From positions 1 to 64,000 of the forward strand of contig JAPJBO010000471.1 in assembly GCA_030068145.1 (NCBI GenBank): 64,000 bases of DNA. The letters run 5' to 3'. Every line of letters begins with the position of its first letter. Positions within the stretch are counted from its first letter, which is position 1. A program made the position numbers and the translations under genes. The notes beneath the pieces are model-generated. The model did no database searches, was not told where the DNA came from, and worked only from the letters and a program-made list of their open reading frames with translations. This document shows, piece after piece, positions 40,862 through 50,894 of the stretch. Source of the stretch: Diplonema papillatum (lineage: Eukaryota; Euglenozoa; Diplonemea; Diplonemida; Diplonemidae).

Positions 40862-41849
40862 TGTGTGGATTCCTTTAGGGGTCTCTCCTGTCCAGGCAAT
40901 AGCACTTGAACGGCGCGCAACTTTTGTTTCGCGATTGTGGGTTGGAAGGGGGAAAGTCTGAGTCTAATGTTAAGCAACACTACCTCGGTTGGTCAAGTTT
41001 GGTGTGTGCTCTTCGTTAGGCAGACATGCAACCATCAGGGACTTCACCATGTATTTTCGTGTTCTGTCATCGCTACGCAGCACAAAGGTGGCTGCACGGT
41101 GAGGGTGACCAGCGAAACCAGCCAACGAACACCACACACATCTCAACCAACGCAACTGGCAGAACCAGCAACTGCCGCACCTGCAAAACTGTTCCGCCTG
41201 CTCGGCATTATCGCCAGGCGCACGCTGGCCATCATTTTGCGCCAGCCTTGTCTTGGTGCATCAGAATCGCAGGCAGACGTAGCTCGACAATGTCATAACG
41301 TGTCCTACCCGGGGAAGGGCATGCGAACCTCGAATCTATGTCGTGGATGTACGCAACAGATCCCAATGCTGCACACTGCATCCGAGAAAATGCATGATTC
41401 GATTGCTTTTTTCGAGCGTTTATTGTGGTTTAGAGGTTCGGTGTTTTAGGGTCTCCGGTTGACCATTGAGGCTGTGAGGCGGGTGGTATGAGGGTAGTAG
41501 GTATGCTTATACACTTTAACTACGGCTAGCCATGTTTGTGTGTGTTGCGACCGACACCAAGAAGAAATTCGCTTTGAATTTAGCCTTGGGCCCCCCACGC
41601 GCATTCATGTTGAGCAGGGGTTGCCATGCAGCTCGTATCGGTCTGTAATATGCGTTCTTACTTTCTTATAGGTTGAGGAGGACGTGCGGTGGGGAGGGTC
41701 GGGTCGTAGAAAGAGAAGGTTTGGCAACAGCAGGTGTAGTAGTAGTGGTGAAAACTCAGCAACTGGTTGTACACCTAGCTGTAGTTTATTATTATTATTT
41801 CGAAGAGTACGCACCAAATAATTGGGCCACGTAGTGCACGATTCGAAGA
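40862..41849. other. Spacer above copy 5, no recognised gene
   Basis: The first ~50 bp keep the TPP1 5' flank (CTCTCCTGTCCAGG). The rest has no match in the window apart from CTCCGGTTGACC at ~41452, also in the 137-bp repeat at 52.1-52.6 kb. A 170-codon plus frame at 40937-41449 shows no domain and I do not call it. TAG and TTA microsatellite runs are at ~41735-41800. Confidence 0.5.
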
Positions 41850-42900
41850 GTATTGGCCGAGCATGTAGAGTGTGCAAGACAACATTCTTCCCGTGCCTCT
41901 AGTAGCATTCTTTCCGTGCTTCTCGACGCACTTTGTCCGCATGCGTCAAAAGTGTCTTCAGCCTGCGCTCTATACGATCCGTACCGGGCCCGCTCCAGCT
42001 GTTCTTCCACTGACACCTTGCCCTCAGCGCCCTGCGGAGTGTCGGGTGCAGCCGGGCATCCATGGAAAACCCGCCCCAGATCCGGCCCGTTGGCAGGCTT
42101 CGCGTGCTTTTTTTGTTTGACTCTCAGTGGATACGATCGGTTTTCGAAGAGTGCGCACCGAAGACTGGACCACGTAAGGGTGCAAGAAAGCACGCGATGC
42201 TCGCAATTCGAAGAGTATCGGCCGAGCATCATGTCACGTGAGCAAAACCTTCCCGTGCTTCTCGATGCACTTGTCCACGTGAGCCAGGAGTGTTTTCAGC
42301 CTGCGCTCTGTACCGTACCGGACCCACTCCAGCTGTTCTCCATTGACACTTTGCCTTCAGCGCCCTGCGGAGTGTCAGGTGCAGCCGGGCATCCCTGGAA
42401 AACCCGCCCCAAATCCGGCCCGTTGGCAGGCTTCGCGTGCTTTTTTTGTTTGGCTCTCAGTGGGAACGATCGGTTTTCGAAGAGTGCGCACCGAATACTG
42501 GACCACGCAATGGTGCAAGAAAGCACGCGATGCTCGCAACTCAAAGAGTATCGGCCGAGCATCATGGCACGTGAGCAAAACCTTCCCGTGCTTCTCGACG
42601 CACTTGTCCACGTGAGCCAGGAGTGTTTTCAGCCTGCGCTCTATACCGTACCGGACCCACTCCAGCTGTTCTCCATTGACACTTTGCCTTCAGCACCCTG
42701 CGGAGTGCCAGGTGCAGCCGGGCATCCCTGGAAGAACCGCCCCAGAGCGACGGACAGCCCGTTGGCCGGCATCGCGTAGTTCGGCGCAGCAGTCTGCCAG
42801 TGGGGGAATGATTGCGCGAGCCACGCGAAAGTGTGGACCGAATTATCAGATCCCGTAGTGGTGCAAGACAGCATGCCACGCGATGCTCGCGATTGGTGTG
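41850..42900. repeat. Three ~335-bp tandem repeats
   Basis: Units begin near 41870, 42225 and 42560 and share CTTCAGCCTGCGCTCTATAC, CGCCCTGCGGAGTGTC, GGGCATCCATGGAAAACCCG and CGAAGAGTATCGGCCGAGCA. The period is close to 333-336 bp, a multiple of three, so a 308-codon plus-strand frame (41853-42779) stays open across all units. No known domain; minus-strand frames are also partly open. Treated as a repeat. Confidence 0.75.
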
Positions 42901-44077
42901 GGCCAGAACTAGCGCCTCATCCACGGGGGGGAGGTTGCCGCGCCGAAGCCTGCCAACGGGCTGTACTCCGTCGTTCTGGCGGAAGAGCGGGAACTGAAAA
43001 TGACCTGGAAATGATCATCGTTGACTCTCCCAACGGACGACGTCATAAAGTAAAACAGTAGACCGTGGGCTCGCCTGCCTTCATGGCACTTGCACTTTAC
43101 AGGACTCAACGCTTTCTGTCCCACTACGTGCTGGCCAGCCAGTTGATGAGCATCGTTGGACCTGATCCTCAAGTCTCGTCCGGCCCCATTATTTCTGTCA
43201 TCATCATCCCCACGCAAACAACCCATCCTCGCCAGCCGGCGAGCTCAGAGGCGCGCCTCTAGTAGGGAGCGACCCCAGCAGGAGGACCCCCGAAGCTCAA
43301 GCATCTCCAACAGATCAACGACAATGAGAAGCCCGGGCTTCTTCCCGTCGACCCGGCAACAGCCAGAACGGCCCGGCAAGTCCGGCAAAACAGGAAGAAA
43401 CCCTGACGTGGAAATGACCAGTTTGACCTCACCTCATCCTCATCATCGTTGACTCTCCCACGGACGCCTCTCCCAAGCTCTATCCCACAGCCAATCGGTA
43501 GCAACGACGGGCGGTATGGACGAATGGCAGGGACGCAATCAGTGTAAGCTGATGACTTGCGCCTACTAGGCATTCCTCATTCAAGGAGAATAATTGCAAT
43601 CATCGATCCTCATCACGACGCAAGTTCAAAAGATTTCCCATCCTCTTCAAGATAGGTAGCCGGAAGGCCCTCGAACTCGTTTAATGCGCCAGTGTCGTGC
43701 GCGTGCAGCCTAGGACGTTTGGAGCATCACAGACCTGCTATTGGCTCGCTCTCTCGGCTTCCGCACGCTTTAAGTCGCGCGCGGTCCCCTCAAGATGTAG
43801 TGCGCGTCTGTCGGGTAGGGCCCGTGAACAGTGCTCGCCTGCCTTCGTGGCACTTGCATTTTACAGAACCGAACGCTTTCTCCTCGCTGGATTGTGGCGC
43901 AGCCGCCGCCGTGCCTGTAGTCCTTTTGTCGCGCACCTTCCGGACGAGCCGCACTGTCGTCGTGAACGACAGCGGCGCTGCCCTGCGGTCGCGGGCGTAC
44001 GGCCGACCGCACGCGGTGCATGACGCGGTGTTCATTTTGGGCCGCAGGCTGCAGACCGACGCGCCAGACGCGTCGGA
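42901..44077. other. Repeat-rich non-coding stretch
   Basis: Contains a ~60-bp duplication at ~43070-43125 and ~43830-43890 (CTCGCCTGCCTTC, GGCACTTGCA, AACGCTTTCT). No supported gene. Confidence 0.5.
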
Positions 44078-44492
44078 CCACCTCCCCCCCACACAAAAGG
44101 ACCTCTCCCCCACACAAAAGGACCTCTCCCCCCACAACAGAAGGATCTCTCCCCCACACAAAAGGACCTCTCCCCCACACAGAAGGACCTCTCCCCCACA
44201 CAAAAGGACCTCTCCCCCACACAGAAGGACCTCTCCCCCACACAAAAGGACCTCTCCCCCACACAGAAGGACCTCTCCCCCACACAAAAGGACCTCTCCC
44301 CCACACAGAAGGACCTCTCCCCCACACAAAAGGACCTCTCCCCCCACAACAGAAGGACCTCTCCCCCACACAAAAGGACCTCTCCCCTATCCCGCACACA
44401 AAAGGACCTCTCCCCTCTCCCACACAGAAGGATCTCTCCCCCCACACAAAAGGACCTCTCCCCTCTCCCCCACACAGAAGGATCTCTCCCCT
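44078..44492. repeat. ~21-bp minisatellite
   Basis: About twenty units of CTCCCCCACACAAAAGGAC or its CACAGAAGGAC variant, often alternating. All frames are open on both strands because of composition; not a gene. Confidence 0.93.
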
Positions 44493-44799
44493 ACCCCGTG
44501 CCGAGGGCCACGAAGCCGGCACCAGCTGGCGTCGTCAAAAAGGGATTCGTCGCGTCGGTGTGCTCACCTGATCTCTCAGCGTTGACATTCAGGGCACTGG
44601 GCAGAAGTCACATTCCACTCGCCACCGCTGATGAAGCGAGATGCTGTGGTTTAATTAACCCGTTGGATTCCTCTTGTTCGTAACAGTTCCAAGCTGACAC
44701 TTCATTGCGGGCACAACATGCAAGAAGGCCTGGAAGAAATCAGGAGCCGCGGGTAGCACCGACGAAGTTCGACGGCGACCGGTACTTGGTCCTTGTACG

Positions 44800-45235
44800 A
44801 CGTGCTGGGCCCGCCGTTCTGCGGAGCTGCCTTGTCGTTGCCCTGCGCGGCGGCGGTCAGCGGTGCTGTATTCGTTGCCCTGCGGGGCGGCGGTCGTGTT
44901 GCTCTGCGGAGCTGCTTTCGTTGCCCTGGGGGGGCGGTCTTGTTGCTCTGCGGGGCTGCATCCTCGTTGCCCTGCGGGGCGGCGGTCTTGTTGTTCTGCG
45001 GAGCTGCTTTGTCGTTGCCCTGCGGGGCGGCGATCGTCTGCTCTGCGGAGCTGCTTTCGTTGCCCTGGGGGGGCGGTCTTGTTGCTCTGCGGGGCTGCAT
45101 CCTCGTTGCCCTGCGGGGCGGCGGTCTTGTTGTTCTGCGGAGCTGCCTTGTCGTTGCCCTGCGGGGCGGCGATCGTTTGCTCTGCGCAGCTGCTTTCGTT
45201 GCCACTGCCTTGGTTGCCCTCGTGTACAAACAGGA
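44800..45235. repeat. GC-rich imperfect tandem repeat
   Basis: Repeats of GCTCTGCGGGGCTGC, TCGTTGCCCTGCGGGGCGGC and similar, roughly 45 and 90 bp in period. Minus-strand frames would encode Ala-Pro-Gln-Gly-Asn repeats, but three frames are open at once, so coding is not supported. Confidence 0.8.
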
Positions 45236-45236
45236 A

Positions 45237-45237
45237 A

Positions 45238-45271
<34 letters not shown>
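45237..45271. repeat. (CA)n microsatellite
   Basis: An almost pure CA tract of about 34 bp. Confidence 0.95.
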
Positions 45272-45272
<1 letters not shown>

Positions 45273-45344
45273 CTGTCAGTCTGAAAGGTGCATGAGTAAG
45301 GTAACCTGGACACTAACAAGATGACGTGTTCCGCATTGCGCTTC

Positions 45345-45560
45345 GGTGACGATGCCTTGCGGCAAGGTCGCTACTCACAGGCAAACACTGTAGATGAACC
45401 AGAGCCACCATATCATAGGTGGGCCCTGATTCGAAACGGGTACGCCTGCTCACTCCAAATCTATTTGAAGCAATCATACTTCTACAAGTATAGTTTGGAC
45501 TGACTCGAAGTTGGCTGTCAGCCGTTCGAATGCCTTCAACGTCTGGCAGACACGCGTATC
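45345..45560. repeat. Dispersed repeat Rep-C
   Basis: Close match to the intron of copy 1 (GACGATGCCTTGCGG, GATTCGAAACGGGTACGCC, ATGCCTTCAACGTCTGGC) although no TPP1 exon adjoins it here. Confidence 0.7.
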
Positions 45561-45725
45561 AGGCACGTATCAATACGCTACATGAGCAGGGCTGTGGCAG
45601 ACCTAGTCCCCGAAAACAGGAAAAAGGAGACGTGCCGAAAGCGCAGTTTCATTGAGAGCGAAAAAGAGAGAGAGAGGGGGGAGGGGGGGAGAGAGGGAGA
45701 GAGGGAGGTCCGCGCACGGCGCCCC

Positions 45726-46032
45726 GAAATACTCGACGTAGCTGCTTCGACTCCGAACGGAAGGGGGGAAATATAGAGGTAGAGGGGAAAATGCAATGCA
45801 AACACAATCTGATTTGTTCTTCGCTTACGCCACCGTGTGTTGCTTTCTCACTCAGGACGTTTGACCTGTTGTGTTTGTGTGATTTGTCGTGTTGGGGTAG
45901 GCCCGCATGACCTCACGTCCGTTCAACACGTGGTTCGGTAGTTACAGCACTTGGGATCCCTTCGGTTCTTTGTCTGGCAGCTATTGTCAAGCATTTCCTT
46001 CCAAGCTGGCGCTTATGTAATAATAAAAAAAA
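45726..46032 (+). repeat. SINE-like repeat Rep-A, copy 2 (full length)
   Basis: Starts ACTCGACGTAGCTGCTTCGA and ends GCGCTTATGTAATAATAAAA. A GA-rich tract lies just upstream. Confidence 0.8.
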
Positions 46033-46099
46033 GGCTTGGCTAGTGCTAGAAGGTATGATTTCCCTTCCGCGGTGCACGCCATCGCAGAAAAAGAAGGCA

Positions 46100-46650
46100 T
46101 GTGAAATGTGAAAACGGGTTTTTGCCTAGAGGCTTTTCGTGTTATTTTGCAAATGCTTTGAGCTATCTTCGTGTCTGTGCTTTCAGTCGTCTTCTTAACC
46201 ATGGTTAAGTGCGCAAATGGTGTCAGCCGAAGCTGCAAAAGCTTCGGCGCCGCCCACGTTATGTTTGTTTAGCATTGAGTTCTTTTAAGTACATGAACCA
46301 CATGGATTAGCATGCACTGCCTTGAAAGTCAGGTTATCGGATGACGTCGTCACCTGCCATTGCGTCGTCAAGGTCGAGCATTTGTGGAGCTAGCGGGGTT
46401 TGGCTTTCTTGCGATTCCAGAGACTGAGTCGGCGAGTACGAGGGCGGGCACGTGTGCCCGTTTTTCACTTTCGAGGGCTTTTGTTTAGCATTGAGTTCTT
46501 TTAAGTACATGAACCACACGGATTAACATGCACTGTTTAGCAGCGGCTGCCAAACATCCCGTGACACCGCGCAAGGTGGTAAAAAGCTCTTTTGTTTTCT
46601 TTTCGATTGCTTTTGATGGGTCATGCAGGCCTGATACATACGTCAGGGGG
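46100..46650 (-). mobile_element. Internally deleted derivative of Element 1
   Basis: The 3' UTR and last ~40 codons of ORF2 (QSLESQESQTPLAPQ) are joined, via a second copy of the 3' UTR piece GCATTGAGTTCTTTTAAGTA, to the 5' ORF1 region (encoding GLHDPSKAIEKKT...LRGVTGCLAAA). More than 7 kb between them is missing. Similarity to Element 1 is high, so this is a recent non-autonomous derivative. The duplicated 3' UTR piece at the junction suggests template switching or recombination between tandem copies. Confidence 0.8.
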
Positions 46651-46689
46651 ATTGCAAGAACGTGCTGGGCACACGTCACGGGGGTGGTT

Positions 46690-46975
46690 TGTTTGTCCAC
46701 CGATTGTTCGACTTCCTTTCCTTGATTCCTACCCTGCGTCCCTTTCGGGTCGGGAATTCCGATCAATGCAAGTGTGGCACTCATTTGCTTGCAAATGCCT
46801 CCCCACTAACGCAACGAGTGCACGAAGAAACGCGAAAACAGATTTTTGCCTGGATTCTTCTCGTGTTGTTCTGCAGATGCTTTGAGCTGTATTTGCATTT
46901 GGGGTTTCGTACGCTTTCTCAACCACGGATACCTGCGCAAATGGTGTCAGCCCATGCGCCGGGTGTGATGAGACG
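46690..46975. mobile_element. Decayed retroelement 3' end next to junction motif
   Basis: AACAGATTTTTGCCTGGATT and ATGCTTTGAGCTG resemble the Element 1 3' UTR. They abut TCATTTGCTTGCAAATG and CCTCCCCACTAACGCAAC, the junction motif of Element 2 in inverse orientation. Confidence 0.55.
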
Positions 46976-47035
46976 ATAGAAGAGGTGAGAAGATCCGTAT
47001 TGCGTCGCGCACGCCGAAGGCACATGATAATGATG

Positions 47036-47136
47036 CCAAACCCTTCCCCCATCATACATGCATCAAACATGCATGAGAGGCAATGTTGCCAAACCCTTCC
47101 TCCATCATACATGCATCAAACATGCATGAGAGGCAG
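47036..47136. repeat. Two-copy ~52-bp direct repeat
   Basis: CCAAACCCTTCC then CATCATACATGCATCAAACA and TGCATGAGAGGCA, twice in tandem. Confidence 0.85.
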
Positions 47137-47159
47137 TGTCCTGCAAAACTGCTAAACAT

Positions 47160-49310
47160 TGACCACTTCCCGGTGGAGTCCAGCCTCAGAAGCTGGACTT
47201 AAAAAAGCGGGTGACACACCCACGTTTCGGGTGTGGAAATACACGCGTTTCGATTTGCCGCTCTTCGGGTGTGACTCGGACACACCCTCTTTAACTCCAG
47301 GCTTCTGAGGCTGGACGTCACCGTGCATTCAAGCCGCGCGCAAGTACGGATAATGACAACACGTGCACTGTGCGCTGCTCAGGGCAGTTGAAGGCCTGCC
47401 AGGAGTCCCGAGGGACGAAATTACTAGTGCAACTCCTTACTAAACTGTGGGTGGAAGCGACGACGGCGAGGCCCACCCGCAGAAGCTGGGGGGTAAAGAG
47501 GATGTGCCCGAGTTACATCCCGAAGCGGGTGTCCCGCAACCAAACCGCGCGCAAAATATACACCCGAAAAGCGGATGTCACACCCGCTTTTCAACTCCAG
47601 CTTCGTGAGGCTGGCATCCACTGCAAGGTGAGAGGCTGGGGGTAAAGAGGATGTGCCCGAGTCGCATCCCGAAGCGGGTGTCCCGCAACCAAACCGCGCG
47701 CAAAATATACACCCGAAAAGCGGATGTCACACCCGCCCGCTTTTTTTTCAACTCCAGCTTCCTGAGGCTGGACTCCACTGCAAGGTGAGAGGCTGGGGGT
47801 AAAGAGGATGTGCCCGAGCCACATCCCGAAGCAGGTGTCCCGCAACCAAAACAAGCGGATATCACACGCGCTTTTCAACTCCAGCTTCGTGAGGCTGGCA
47901 TCCACTGCAAGGTGAGAGGCTGGGGGTAAAGAGGAGAGAGAGAGAGAGACGAGTTAGAGTGCAGGGACCATCTCTCCGGGGAGTTTCCGGTCTCCTCACT
48001 TCTCTTCGCACTGCTACGGCGGGCGTAAGTCGCTCCGGAGGCGCGCTGCAGGTTGCGGCTCTGCTACAGTGAGTGGCGGCACCGGAGTTGGTGCTGCAGC
48101 GGGCGCTCTGGCCGGCGGGCGAGCTCGTCTCGCGGGGGATCGCCGCCTTGTAACGCTGCGGGCCCTCTTCTTCCTCGCGACTGCGCGGCCTACGGCGGCG
48201 GCTAACACCTTGATGGGAAACTTCAGCTTCCATTGAGCGAAGGCTACGTCCTGAGGGTACACGGGTTTGGCGTCATTCCAGCTGCCTTTGGAGCAAACTG
48301 CTACTATGCCGTTTAACATCGCCTCTGTCCTCCGTCCAGCCGCAAAACAAGAGGATGTGCCCGAGTCGCATCCCGAAGCGGGTGTCCCGCAACCAAACCG
48401 CGCGCAAAATATACACCCGAAAAGCGGATGTCACACCCGCCCGCTTTTTTTTTCTACTCCAGCTTCCTGAGGCTGGACTCCACTGCAAGGTGAGAGGCTG
48501 GGGGTAAAGAGGATGTGCCCGAGTCGCATCCCGAAGCGGGTGTCCCGCAACCAAAACAAGCGGATATCACACGCGCTTTTCAACTCCAGCTTCGTGAGGC
48601 TGGCATCCACTGCAAGGTGAGAGGCTGGGGGTAAAGAGGATGTGCCCGAGCCACATCCCGAAGCAGGTGTCCCGCAACCAAAACAAGCGGATATCACACG
48701 CGCTTTTCAACTCCAGCTTCGTGAGGCTGGCATCCACTGCAAGGTGAGAGGCTGGGGGTAAAGAGGATGTGCCCGAGTCGCATCCCGAAGCGGGTGTCCC
48801 GCAACCAAACCGCGCGCAAAACAAACACCCGAAAAGCGGATGTCACACCCGCTTTTCAACTCCAGCTTCGTGAGGCTGGCATCCACTGCAAGGTGAGAGG
48901 CTGGGGGTAAAGAGGATGTGCCCGAGTCGCATCCCGAAGCGGGTGTCCCGCAACCAAAGCGCGCCCAAAATATACACCCGAAAAGCGGATGTCACACCCG
49001 CCCGCTTTTTTTTCTACTCCAGCTTCCTGAGGCTGGACTCCACTGCAAGGTGAGAGGCTGGGGGTAAAGAGGATGTGCCCGAGCCACATCCCGAAGCAGG
49101 TGTCCCGCAACCAAAACAAGCGGATATCACACGCGCTTTTCAACTCCAGCTTCGTGAGGCTGGAGTTCAAGAGGGAGTGCCCGAGCCACAGCCGAAAGGC
49201 GGGTGTGCTACGATCAAAACGCGTGTAAATCCACACCCGGAAGCGGGTGTCACACCCGCTTTTTAACTCCAGCTTTCACTCCAGCTTCTGAGGCTGGACT
49301 TAACCGTGCG
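47160..49310. repeat. ~130-155-bp minisatellite with internal hairpins
   Basis: About ten units with CTCCAGCTTCGTGAGGCTGG, AAGGTGAGAGGCTGGGGGTA, AAGAGGATGTGCCCGAG and CCCGAAGCGGGTGTCCCGCA. Inverted pairs inside each unit (CCAGCTTC...GAGGCTGG; ACACCCGCTTCGGGTGT) could form hairpins. Length variants arise from presence or absence of CCGCGCGCAAAATATACACC. Interrupted at ~47936-48346. Confidence 0.88.
47936..48346. repeat. GA tract plus ~400-bp insert in the minisatellite
   Basis: Starts GAGAGAGAGAGA, then GACGAGTTAGAGTGCAGGGA and CTACGGCGGGCG; the same order occurs at 58380-58480. A 101-codon minus frame (48319-48014) begins MLNGIVAVCSKGSWNDAKPV and ends Arg/Ala/Pro-rich; I do not recognise it and do not call it a gene. 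Flanking minisatellite units continue on both sides, so this is an insertion. Confidence 0.6.
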
Positions 49311-49398
49311 CGCAGTCCAAAGGAGGGGGAGGTGTTTGGCATTGTCTCGTATACAACCGCAATAAGGGCGAGATGACTCGTAGCGGCAAATTGAGCGC

Positions 49399-49714
49399 AA
49401 AAATACTCGACGTAGCCGCTTCGACTCCGAATGAAAGGGGGGAAATATAGAGGTAAGGGGCAAATACAGTACAAACACAATCTGATTTGTTCTTCGCTTA
49501 CACCACCGTGTGTTGTTTTCTCACTCAGGACTTTGACCTGTTGTGTTTGTGTGATTTGTCGTGTAGGGGTAGACCCGCATGACCTCACGTCCGTTCAACA
49601 CGTGGTTCGGTAGTTACAGCACTTGGGATCCCTTCTGTTCTTTGTCGGGCAGCATCGTCGAGCATTTCCTTTCAAGCTGGCGCTTATGTAAAAAAGAAGA
49701 AGAAGAAGAAGAAA
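49399..49714 (+). repeat. SINE-like repeat Rep-A, copy 3 (full length)
   Basis: Full body followed by TAAAAAAGAAGAAGAAGAAG, a tail that has grown a GAA microsatellite. Confidence 0.85.
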
Positions 49715-50894
49715 ACGTATTTTTGATGTCGGAGTGGCGCGCGTAAGGCGCGAAATGAGTTCTGTGGGGCGACGCAACTGAGGCTGGAGGGGGCAGAGAA
49801 ATCAACACAACCAGGGTGGGAGTTTTTTTTTGTCGAACGCAGATTTACCCGCGGTTCGTGTGGGCTGGAGCACATCTCCTTCTTGATATTTCGCAACTAG
49901 GCCTCTCCGAAAGCATGTTCTACAAAGCAGGCGGCCCGTCCGTTTTGTTTGTGCGCACTTCCTTCAAACCTGTTTTGTTCATCTAACGGGAGTGAGGATA
50001 GTACGCTGCCATCGTTCTGTTTTTTGTTCTTGACAAATTGCATTTGTTAGACACAGTAGTAGTAGTATGTGTCGTCTGCCGAAGCAGCCGGAGACAGCAG
50101 GCGCAGGGGGCAGGTCTTGCTTTACAATTCTCTTCTTCATGGAGACCCGCCCTCGGCAATCCCGACTGTCCAATCACTGTCGAGAAAGGTTTGTGCCTTA
50201 TAGTGATGAGGTGGTTGACCAGGCCCCCACGAAGCCTTATACACAACACGGCTACAACACGAGGATGCAGCCCTGCTTAGGTGTGCACTCAGCCATCACA
50301 GGACAGCTGCCACCCAGAAGGCCGCAGCAGTAGCCTTCGCAATGAAGGCACGCGCGGCTGAGTGTATGTAGGCGATCCATACAACAGCTGCATCAGACGC
50401 AGCTTGATCCGAGAGCTCGCTAGGGGAGGTGACGCTGCTCACCTGCCAGTCTCACCACTGACTGCTGCCCCTAAAAAACAGGCGCTTCGTTTTGTTTGTG
50501 CGTGCCGGTTCATCGTTTTCCCACTTGTATTTACCCTGTGTTTCTTTTTCAGGTAGGGAACTCTGATCAACTACCGAAACACGCTGCCTGCATCTGTTTA
50601 GCTTGCGCAATACATTGCAGGGCAACCTGGGTTGCCCTGCAATGTATTGTACTGAGAAACTGCGGCCCGCAGCTTCCCATGCTCAGACTGACTGCTGGGA
50701 CGGCTGGCGGCCAGCCTTGGCGACAGGAAACAGCGCTCTCCAAATTCACGAATGCGCCTCCGTCTGATGCATTGCTTTCAGGGAGGCGACTTTCTGCAAA
50801 TGGGCTTTTCAGGACCAGAAGACGGCAGAAATATCACTAGCACAGAAATGGAGGAGAGAGGCACTGCTAGACTCATGAGGTGAGTTTGTTTACC
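49715..50894. other. Spacer below copy 6
   Basis: Contains a repeat shared with 14540-14690 (at ~50470-50630), a perfect palindrome (50608-50649), and 3'-flank sequence of TPP1-like genes from ~50700 (AACAGCGCTCTCCA, GGAGGCGACTTTCTGCAAAT). No gene recognised. Confidence 0.55.
50608..50649. repeat. 42-bp perfect palindrome
   Basis: Arms CAATACATTGCAGGGCAACC and its exact complement with a 2-bp centre. The related repeat near 14,660 (GAAGGGCAACCCGCAGG) lacks the second arm, so the palindrome is a secondary inversion-duplication. Confidence 0.93.

Noticed and set aside
43692..44585. Large frames on both strands with Pro/Thr/Ser or Cys/Gly repeats
   Set aside because: They are translations of a ~21-bp minisatellite and open in several frames.
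44655..45319. Long minus-strand frames with Ala-Pro-Gln-Gly-Asn repeats
   Set aside because: Three frames are open simultaneously over a GC-rich tandem repeat; no start context, domain or conservation supports coding.
48014..48319. 101-codon minus frame starting MLNGIVAVCSKGSWNDAKPV
   Set aside because: Half of it is low-complexity Arg/Ala/Pro; it does not persist in the related sequence at 58.4 kb.
47500..49300. Possible CRISPR-like array of regularly spaced repeats
   Set aside because: Units are fully tandem with no unique spacers, and the host is eukaryotic.
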